64,000 nt of DNA from assembly GCF_030730875.1 (NCBI RefSeq), contig NZ_JAVAMA010000008.1, positions 1 through 64,000 of the forward strand, in the 5' to 3' direction. This DNA comes from Sphingomonas sp. DG1-23 (GTDB taxonomy: Bacteria > Pseudomonadota > Alphaproteobacteria > Sphingomonadales > Sphingomonadaceae). This document shows positions 45,671 to 51,339 of this stretch, one piece after another. Position numbers and translations under genes: made by a program. Position 1 is the first letter of the stretch, and every line of letters starts with the position of its first letter. The notes under the pieces were generated by a model. It ran no database searches. It worked only from the letters and a program-made list of their open reading frames with translations, and was not told the origin of the DNA.

Positions 45671-45979
45671 ATGCGTAACGAAACGGTGCTCGCGCAACTG
45701 ATCGAGCAGGCGAAGGAGGATGGTGCCGACGTGGCGACGCTGCGCGCGATCGCCGAGGAATCGGGCGAGCTGAGCGCGCAGCGGGCGCTGGCGCGGCTGG
45801 GGCTCGAGGATGTCGGCGCGGCGAAGGACATGGCCGAGTTGCGCGAGCTGCTGGGGGCATGGCGCGATGCCAAGCGCTCGGCGTTCAAGGCGGCCTTCTC
45901 ATGGGCGGGGCGGATGCTCGCCGCGCTCGTGCTGGTCGGGCTGGCCGTGAAACTCGGGTTCCCGGGGTGGCTCAAATGA
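45671..45979 (+). CDS. DUF6127-like small membrane protein (ORFG3.5 position)
   Basis: 102 residues from ATG 45671 (a GTG one codon upstream is possible; CAGGAGAG precedes). A helical N-terminal part (LIEQAKEDGADVATLRAIAEESGE ends the first helix pair) is followed by one transmembrane segment near the C-terminus (MLAALVLVGLAVKLGFPGWL). Small proteins of this kind sit between portal and protease in GTA clusters. It overlaps the protease start by 4 bp. Confidence 0.75.
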   Translation: MRNETVLAQLIEQAKEDGADVATLRAIAEESGELSAQRALARLGLEDVGAAKDMAELRELLGAWRDAKRSAFKAAFSWAGRMLAALVLVGLAVKLGFPGWLK

Positions 45980-46353
45980 GCGTGCGCTTCGCCGGCTATG
46001 CCGCAGTGTTCGACGTGCCCGATCGCGGCGGCGACGTGGTGCGGCGCGGGGCTTTCCGGTCGGCGGGGCCGGTGCCCCTGCTGTGGCAGCATGGCGGGAC
46101 GGCGGTCGGCATGATCGAGGCTTTGGCCGAGGATCGGCGCGGGCTGCGGGTGATCGGGCGGGTCGAGACGCCCGAACTCGCCGCGGCGGTGGCGAAGGGC
46201 GCAGTGACCGGATTGTCGTTCGGCTATCGGGTGACCGAGGCGCGCGGCGCGACACGGCGCGAGATCAAGGGGCTCGAATTGCTCGAGATCAGCCTCGTGG
46301 CGAGCCCGATGCAGCCGCTGGCGCGGGTACATGCAGTGACGCCGAACGCATGA
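45976..46353 (+). CDS. HK97-family prohead protease (ORFG4)
   Basis: 125 residues, on the short side for the family. MSVRFAGYAAVFDVPDRGGD, catalytic His in LLWQHGG, catalytic Ser in GAVTGLSFGYRV, and ELLEISLVASPMQPLA are present. It normally trims the capsid N-terminus during head maturation. ATGA overlap with the preceding gene. The last 65 bp overlap the convergent lgt gene. Confidence 0.92.
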   Translation: MSVRFAGYAAVFDVPDRGGDVVRRGAFRSAGPVPLLWQHGGTAVGMIEALAEDRRGLRVIGRVETPELAAAVAKGAVTGLSFGYRVTEARGATRREIKGLELLEISLVASPMQPLARVHAVTPNA

Positions 46354-47134
46354 GCAGCCAGACGCCTGCGGCGATCATCGGGACGCACAAGGTCTGGCCC
46401 ATGGTCAGGCCCCAGGCGAGATGTTCGAGCCCGGCATCGGGCTGGCGCGTGAATTCGAGGAAGAAACGGGCCGTGCCGTAGAGGAGCAGCGCGGTGCCGG
46501 CGAGGCGGCCGGGGCGGTTGCGCGCATCGGTGCGCCAGAACATCCACACCAGGACGAGCATCATCAGTCCGCCTTCGAGTGCGGCCTCGTAGAGCTGGCT
46601 GGGGTGGCGCGGGACGCCGTCATGGCTGCCCGGGAAGATCATCGCCCAGGGGAGGCTCGACGGGCGGCCCCAGAGCTCGCCGTTCACGAAATTGGCGAGA
46701 CGGACGAGGATCATGCCGAACGGTGCGGCGCAGGCGACATAATCATAGATGCGGACGAGATCGAGGCGGTTGCGGCGGGCGAACCACCACAAGGCGACGA
46801 GTACGCCGATCAGCCCGCCATGGAACGACATGCCGCCGTGCCAGAGCTCGAGCACCTTCCAGGGGCGGAGCCAGATGCCAGGCTGGTAGAACAGGCAATA
46901 GCCCAGCCGCCCGCCGAGGATCACGCCGAGCCCGACCCAGGTCAGCGCATCGTCGACCTGCGCGGGAGTCATCGGCGCGCCGGGCCGGGCGACGAGGCGG
47001 CGGAGATACCACCAGCCGAGCGCCAGCATCGCGAGATAGCTGAGCGCGTACCAGCGCAGCACGAACGGGCCGCCAAGGTCGAGCGCGACCGGCGAGAGGC
47101 CGAGATCGGCGAAGTGGATCGGATGGGCGGGCAT
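46289..47134 (-). CDS. lgt: Prolipoprotein diacylglyceryl transferase Lgt
   Basis: 281 residues, seven transmembrane helices. Signature residues occur in GRLGYCLFY, HGGMSFHGGLIG, RLANFVNGELWGRP and HPSQLYEA. Lgt transfers diacylglycerol from phosphatidylglycerol to the lipobox Cys and is generally essential in Gram-negatives. It lies antisense inside the GTA-like cluster, between protease and capsid genes, and overlaps the protease end by 65 bp. This is an odd place for a housekeeping gene. Confidence 0.96.
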   Translation of the reverse strand: MPAHPIHFADLGLSPVALDLGGPFVLRWYALSYLAMLALGWWYLRRLVARPGAPMTPAQVDDALTWVGLGVILGGRLGYCLFYQPGIWLRPWKVLELWHGGMSFHGGLIGVLVALWWFARRNRLDLVRIYDYVACAAPFGMILVRLANFVNGELWGRPSSLPWAMIFPGSHDGVPRHPSQLYEAALEGGLMMLVLVWMFWRTDARNRPGRLAGTALLLYGTARFFLEFTRQPDAGLEHLAWGLTMGQTLCVPMIAAGVWLLMRSASLHVPAPAAASGSPRG

Positions 47135-47230
47135 CGCGCGTCGATAGCATCGCCTTTGTGAAAATGCCGAGGGGTTTTCGACCATTCCCGGAGCGGTGCT
47201 CGGGGAGATCCTTTCTGTGGGAGAACAAGC

Positions 47231-48286
47231 ATGGACGAAGTGACGACGGACGCGCTCGAGGCGAGCTTCGAGGCAGTGGAAAGGGCGGGGCTGCCGCCGG
47301 TGCGGCCGATGCTGGCGGGCGGGCGGCCTCTGGGCAGCGCCGCGTTCGAGGGTTTCCTGCGCACCGGCGGCGGGTTCGAGATGAAGGCGCTGTCGGGCGC
47401 CAGCGACGCCGCGGGCGGCTATGCGGTGCCCGAGGAGATCGACGGCCGGATCGACGCGACGCTCAAGGCGGTCTCGCCGATCCGCGCGATCGCCAATGTC
47501 GTGAAGGTTGGATCGAGCGGGTATCGCAAATTGGTGACCAGCGGCGGATTCGAGAGCGGCTAGGCGGCCGAGACCGCGGCCCGGCCCGAAACCGACACGC
47601 CGGTGTTCAACGAAGTCGCGCCGCCGATGGGCGACCTCTATGCCAATCCGGCGGCGAGCCAGGCGATGCTCGACGACGCCGCGTTCGACGTCGAGGAATG
47701 GCTGGCCGCCGAAGTCGCGCGCGAGTTCGCCGCGGCCGAGGGGGCGGCGTTCGTCAGCGGCAACGGCACCAACAAGCCCAGGGGCTTCCTCGCCACGCCG
47801 ACCGCCTCGACCGGGGATGCGACGCGCGCGTTCGGGACGCTGCAAACCGTGGCGACCGGCGCGGCGGGAGCGTTCGCGGCCAATCCCGAGGAGAAACTGA
47901 TCGACCTGGTCCAGAGCCTGCGCGCGCCGTACCGGCAGGGCGCGAGCTGGGTGATGAACAGCGCGACGCTGGCGCGGATCCGCAAGTTCAAGACCAGCGA
48001 CGGGGCGTTCCTGTGGGTGCCGAGCCTCGCCGCGGGGCAGCCGGCGACCCTGCTCGGCTATCCGGTGGTCGAGGCCGAGGACATGCCCGACATCGCCGCC
48101 AATGCGCTGGCGATCGCCTTCGGCAACTTCAAGGCGGGCTATCTGATCGCCGAGCGGGGCGAGACGCAGGTGCTGCGCGATCCGTACAGCAACAAGCCGT
48201 TCGTGCATTTCTATGCGACCAAGCGGGTGGGGGGCATGGTGAGCAATTCGGAGGCGATCAAGCTGCTCAAGTTCGCGGTTTCCTGA
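47231..48286 (+). pseudogene. GTA major capsid protein (ORFG5) interrupted by an in-frame amber codon
   Basis: A single frame encodes an HK97-fold capsid: KALSGASDAAGGYAVPEEID, SPIRAIANVVKVGSSGYRKL, VSGNGTNKPRGFLATPTAST, LIDLVQSLRAPYRQGASWVM, FKAGYLIAERGETQVLRDPY. After FESG, the codon at 47561-47563 is TAG, and the same frame continues AAETAARPETDTPVFNE without any other stop to 48286. Family members usually have SGW(V/A)AETAARPET here, so TGG-to-TAG is the simplest explanation. Only 110 of 351 residues would be made without suppression. The N-terminal delta/scaffold region (about 50 residues) is also short. A sequencing error is the main alternative. Confidence 0.9.
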
Positions 48287-48294
48287 GCCTGGCC

Positions 48295-48425
48295 GATCCT
48301 CCCTCGCGAAGCGGGGGAGGTGGCACGCCAGGCGTGACGGAAGGGGCGTGGTCGCAAGCGTTCGCGCGTGGAAATGCCCCTCCACCCCTTCGTGATCCCT
48401 CTCCCCCGCTGCGCGAGGGAGGATC
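48295..48425. repeat. REP-like palindrome between capsid and connector genes
   Basis: The ends are near-perfect inverted repeats (GATCCTCCCTCGCG-A-AGCGGGGGA on the left, its complement with one difference on the right). The middle carries GGAAGGGGCG and ATGCCCCTCCA segments that also pair. The unit fills the whole intergenic gap. Confidence 0.85.
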
Positions 48426-48443
48426 CCAGACGAGGAGATTTCG

Positions 48444-48998
48444 ATGCTTGCTCCGCCCTTTCCGGCGGCGGCGATCGCGGCTGCGCGCGATGCTGCCAGG
48501 CTTTATTTGCGGATCGCGGGCGCGGCCGAGGATGCGTCGCTCGAAACCCATGCCGCGACGGCGCTCGCTCTGTGCGAGGCGTTCACCGGCCGGGCGCTGA
48601 TCGTCCGCGCGTGGCAGACGGTGCTGCCCGCGCACGGCGCATGGCAACGGCTTCCCGCCGCGCCGGTGACGACGATCGACAGCGTCGAGGGACTCGGCAT
48701 GTCGGGCAATGCCTTCGCGCTGCCGGTCGACGCCTATGCGATCGATATCGATGCGGTGGGCGACGGGTGGGTGCGCGGCAGCCCCGCGATCGCCGCCGGA
48801 CGCATCCGCATCGGCTATTCGGCCGGGCTCGCCGCGGACTGGGCCGCGCTGCCGGCGCCGCTGGCGCAGGGCATGGTGTTGCTCGCGACGCATCTGTTCG
48901 AGGCGCGCGCGAGCGGCGGCGCGCCGCCGGCCGCGGTGGCGGCCTTGTGGCGGCCGTGGCGGCGGGTGCGGCTCGAGGCCGCAAGGCGATCGGCATGA
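48444..48998 (+). CDS. GTA head-tail connector protein (ORFG6, gp6-like)
   Basis: 184 residues from ATG 48444 (GAGGAGATTTCG upstream). AARLYLRIAGAAEDASLETH followed by ALALCEAFTGRALIVRAWQT, and VTTIDSVEG, match the HK97 gp6-like/phiE125 gp8-like adaptor family. It would sit below the portal. The gene appears intact. Confidence 0.85.
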   Translation: MLAPPFPAAAIAAARDAARLYLRIAGAAEDASLETHAATALALCEAFTGRALIVRAWQTVLPAHGAWQRLPAAPVTTIDSVEGLGMSGNAFALPVDAYAIDIDAVGDGWVRGSPAIAAGRIRIGYSAGLAADWAALPAPLAQGMVLLATHLFEARASGGAPPAAVAALWRPWRRVRLEAARRSA

Positions 48999-49201
48999 AA
49001 GGCCTGCAGGCGCGCGCCGAAGAGGCCGGCGAACATGCCGCGACGCAGGCGGCGTTGCGATTGCGCGACGCCGCGCGCGCGGCATTGCCCGGACTTTCGG
49101 TGGAAGCCGAGGCCGGGCGGGTGGTGATTTCGGGGCGCGAATTGCGGCGGCGATGGCTGCGCGACGCCGTGCTCCGCTGGCCGGGAGGGTGGCTCCGATG
49201 A
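48995..49201 (+). CDS. Short GTA protein at the ORFG7 position
   Basis: 68 residues, overlapping both neighbours by 4 bp. MKGLQARAEEAGEHAATQAA, then RLRDAARAALPGLSVEAEAG and VISGRELRRRW. It resembles a shortened HK97 gp10-like joining protein (helix, then a strand pair), but I cannot assign it firmly. Its length is well below the roughly 110 residues usual for that position. Confidence 0.7.
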   Translation: MKGLQARAEEAGEHAATQAALRLRDAARAALPGLSVEAEAGRVVISGRELRRRWLRDAVLRWPGGWLR

Positions 49202-49596
49202 GCGCGCATGCTGTGCTGACCGAGGCAGTGGAAGCGGCGCTCGGCACGCATCCCGGGCTGGGGATCGCCCTCAACGGCGTGTTCGACAGCGTGCCGCGGC
49301 GCGCGGTGCGGCCCTATGCCGTGGTCGAGGATGCGTTGCTCGTGGACTGGAGCACCAAGGACATGATCGGTCGCGAGGGCCGGCTGACGGTCGGGCTGTT
49401 CGCCGGCGAGGACCGCAAGCGGCTGCGCGCGCTCGCCGACCAGATCGGCGCGGCGATCGCGGGATTGCCGCGCGAGCTGGGCGAGGGGTGGCGGATCGCC
49501 AGCCTCGCCTTTTTGCGCAGCCGGATATTCGAGGAAGGCCCCGGGCTGTGCGCGGCGGTGATCGAGTTCCGGGTGCGGATGCTGCAGGCGAATTAG
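49198..49596 (+). CDS. DUF3168 tail-completion protein (ORFG8)
   Basis: 132 residues. VLTEAVEAALGTHPGLGIAL, YAVVEDALLVDWSTKD and RIASLAFLRSRIF are typical of DUF3168, which caps the tail tube and joins it to the head. ATGA overlap with the preceding gene. Confidence 0.88.
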   Translation: MSAHAVLTEAVEAALGTHPGLGIALNGVFDSVPRRAVRPYAVVEDALLVDWSTKDMIGREGRLTVGLFAGEDRKRLRALADQIGAAIAGLPRELGEGWRIASLAFLRSRIFEEGPGLCAAVIEFRVRMLQAN

Positions 49597-49606
49597 GAGA
49601 GAGAAG

Positions 49607-50014
49607 ATGGCGGCGGAGAAGGGTAGCGCGTTCCTGCTCAAGGTGGGCAATGGCGGATCGCCGGTGAGCTTCATCACGGTGGCGGGGCTCAGGACCACGC
49701 AGCTGAGCGTCAATGGCGAGGCGGTGGTGATCACTTCGAAAGACTCGGGCGGCTGGCGCGAATTGCTGTCGGGCGCCGGGGTGCGATCGGTGAGCGTGTC
49801 GGGCGCCGGCGTGTTCACCGGATCGGCGGCGGAGAACCGGGTGAAGGCCAACGCGCTGGCCGGGGTGATCGACGATTACCGGCTGAGCTTCGAGAGTGGC
49901 GAGAGCCTGATCGGGCGCTTCCTGGTGACGCGGCTCGATTATGCCGGGGATTTCAACGGCGAGCGCAGCTACACGCTGAGCCTCGAGAGCTCGGGCGCGG
50001 TGGTTTCGGCATGA
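49607..50014 (+). CDS. Major tail tube protein (ORFG9)
   Basis: 135 residues, TP901-1/GTA tail-tube type: KGSAFLLKVGNGGSPVSFIT, then TVAGLRTTQLSVNGEAVVIT, SGGWRELLSGAGVRSVSVSG, DYRLSFESGE and TRLDYAGDFNGERSYTLSLE. It forms hexameric rings of the non-contractile tail. AGGAGAGAAG precedes the start. The gene is intact. Confidence 0.92.
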   Translation: MAAEKGSAFLLKVGNGGSPVSFITVAGLRTTQLSVNGEAVVITSKDSGGWRELLSGAGVRSVSVSGAGVFTGSAAENRVKANALAGVIDDYRLSFESGESLIGRFLVTRLDYAGDFNGERSYTLSLESSGAVVSA

Positions 50015-50382
50015 GCGGGATGGATGGTCTCGGTGCGACACCGACCCACCCCCAACCCCTCCCTGGAAGGGAGGGGAGTTCTAACCCGGCGCGGGGCGAG
50101 GCGGCGTTGCGCGTCGGCGGGGAGATGCTGGTGCTGCGGCCGAGCTTTGCGGCGCTGGTGGCGGCCGAGAGCGAGCTGGGGCCGTTGTTCGCCCTGGTCG
50201 AGCGCGCCGCCGAAGGGCGGCTGGGGCTAAGCGAGATGGTCGGGCTGTTCTGGCATTGCCTGCGCGAACGGCCCGAGGCGCTGACCCGCGACGGTTTTGC
50301 CGAGGCGGTGACCGGGTGTGGGCTGGCGGCGAACACGCCGGTGCTGAAGGTCCTGCTCGGGCAGATATTGGCGGGGCGGTGA
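50011..50382 (+). CDS. GTA family protein (ORFG10) with a REP-derived N-terminal insertion
   Basis: 123 residues. The core EAALRVGGEMLVLRPSFAAL, then VERAAEGRLGLSEMVGLFWH, matches the GTA gp10 (tail-assembly-type) family, which usually begins only a few residues before NPARGEA. Here MSGMDGLGATPTHPQPLPGR and EGSS are added, encoded by the REP-like sequence at 50041-50080. The frame is preserved. It overlaps the genes on both sides. Confidence 0.85.
   Translation: MSGMDGLGATPTHPQPLPGREGSSNPARGEAALRVGGEMLVLRPSFAALVAAESELGPLFALVERAAEGRLGLSEMVGLFWHCLRERPEALTRDGFAEAVTGCGLAANTPVLKVLLGQILAGR
50041..50080. repeat. REP-like element inside the ORFG10-like gene
   Basis: CCCAACCCCTCCC-TGGA-AGGGAGGGG hairpin in the 5' part of the coding region. 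It encodes THPQPLPGREG and is of the same family as the thiC insertion at 37543-37578. Confidence 0.8.
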
Positions 50383-50720
50383 TGGGCGGGCAATTCCTCC
50401 CCGGAGCGGGGAGGGGGACCGTCGCCGAAGGCGATGGTGGAGGGGACCCCGCTTTCCGCCCGGCTTCGCGCTCGCGGATGGCGGGCCCCCTCCACCAGCC
50501 TGCGGCTGCTCCCCCTCCCCGTTCCGGGGAGGAATTTATGGAGGCCGCGGTCCGGCTCGCCGGAATGGCGGGGGTCTTGTTCGGCTGGACGCCCGAAATT
50601 TTCTGGAACGCGACTCCGGCCGAACTGGCGGCGCTGGTGCGGGCGTTGGCGGGGGACGCGGTGCCGCCGCCCGGCGCGGGCGAGATCGCGCGGCTCAAGG
50701 AGCTATTTCCCGATGGATGA
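50382..50720 (+). CDS. Phage tail assembly chaperone (ORFG10.1/TAC) with a 47-codon REP insertion
   Basis: 112 residues from ATG 50382 (TGATG overlap). The last 60 residues (MEAAVRLAGMAGVLFGWTPE, then FWNATPAELAALVRALAGD, IARLKELFPDG) are the whole conserved domain. Residues 6-52 are encoded by a palindromic element. If 50396-50536 (141 bp) is removed, the gene reads M-G-G-Q-F-M-E-A-A-V, the usual start for the family. An internal ATG at 50538, with GAGGAATTT before it, could also be used, avoiding the insertion. Confidence 0.85.
   Translation: MGGQFLPGAGRGTVAEGDGGGDPAFRPASRSRMAGPLHQPAAAPPPRSGEEFMEAAVRLAGMAGVLFGWTPEIFWNATPAELAALVRALAGDAVPPPGAGEIARLKELFPDG
50392..50536. repeat. REP-like element with 26-bp terminal inverted repeats inserted in the TAC gene
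   Basis: Left arm 50392-50417 and right arm 50511-50536 are reverse complements with one difference. AATT lies at both outer ends and could be a 4-bp target duplication. An inner pair (GGTGGAGGGG and CCCCCTCCACC) also folds. No transposase is encoded, consistent with a non-autonomous element mobilised in trans. Confidence 0.88.
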
Positions 50721-51279
50721 AGAGATCGAACGCTTGATCATCGGCGTGCGCGCCGACACCCGCGGCTTTGCGCGCGACGTCGCCGAGATGCGCGGGCAGA
50801 TCGAGGGCCCGCTCGAGGCCGGCGCCGAGCGTGCCGGACGCGCGATCGAAAATGCGCTGTTGCGCGCGGTGCGCACCGGCAAATTCGGCTTCGAGGACCT
50901 GCGCAGGATCGCACTGGCCGCGATGGACGAGATCGCCGCGGCGGCGCTGCGCCAGGGACTGGCGGCATTGGGCGGCGGTGGCGGTTCGGGCGGCGGGGGA
51001 TTGCTGGGCGCGCTCGTCGGGCTGCTCGGCGGGGCGCCGGGGCGTGCGACCGGCGGCCCGGTGAGCCCCGGCCGGCCTTATTGGGTCGGTGAGCGCGGAC
51101 CCGAATTGTTCGTGCCGGCGAGCGCAGGCGCGGTGGCGGCACCCGTCGCGGGCGTGTCGCGCGAGGTGCGGGTGGCGATCACGATCAACGCCGGTGGGGG
51201 CGAGGCGCCGCGGGCGCTCGCGCAGTCGAGCCGGCAAGTGGCGCGCGCGGTGAAAGCGGCTCTGGCGGGGATGGAATAG
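50713..51279 (+). CDS. Minor tail / tape-measure-like protein (ORFG11)
   Basis: 188 residues. The N-terminal EEIERLIIGVRADTRGFARD followed by FGFEDLRRIALAAMDEIAAA, a Gly-rich hydrophobic stretch (GGGGSGGGGLLGALVGLLGG) and GRPYWVGERGPELFVPASAG are diagnostic of the GTA tail tape-measure family. This is a short version, consistent with the short tail of GTA particles. It overlaps the TAC gene by 8 bp. Confidence 0.9.
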   Translation: MDEEIERLIIGVRADTRGFARDVAEMRGQIEGPLEAGAERAGRAIENALLRAVRTGKFGFEDLRRIALAAMDEIAAAALRQGLAALGGGGGSGGGGLLGALVGLLGGAPGRATGGPVSPGRPYWVGERGPELFVPASAGAVAAPVAGVSREVRVAITINAGGGEAPRALAQSSRQVARAVKAALAGME

Positions 51280-51283
51280 CCGC

Positions 51284-51317
51284 AAAAGCCCCCCATCCCT
51301 TGCAGGGAGGGGAGTTC
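51284..51317. repeat. Small REP-like hairpin between ORFG11 and ORFG12
   Basis: CATCCCTTGCAGGGAGGGGAGTT resembles the end of the 50041-50080 element (GGGAGGGGAGTT shared) and folds as CCCT-TGC-AGGG. It is probably a partial copy. Confidence 0.55.
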
Positions 51318-51339
51318 CGCCGAACAGGGAGAGGGAATC

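Noticed and set aside
47603-48286. Separate 227-residue gene starting at GTG 47603
   Set aside because: It is the same frame as the capsid N-terminal part across the amber codon, lacks a ribosome site, and begins in the middle of the HK97 fold. It is the 3' part of one interrupted gene.
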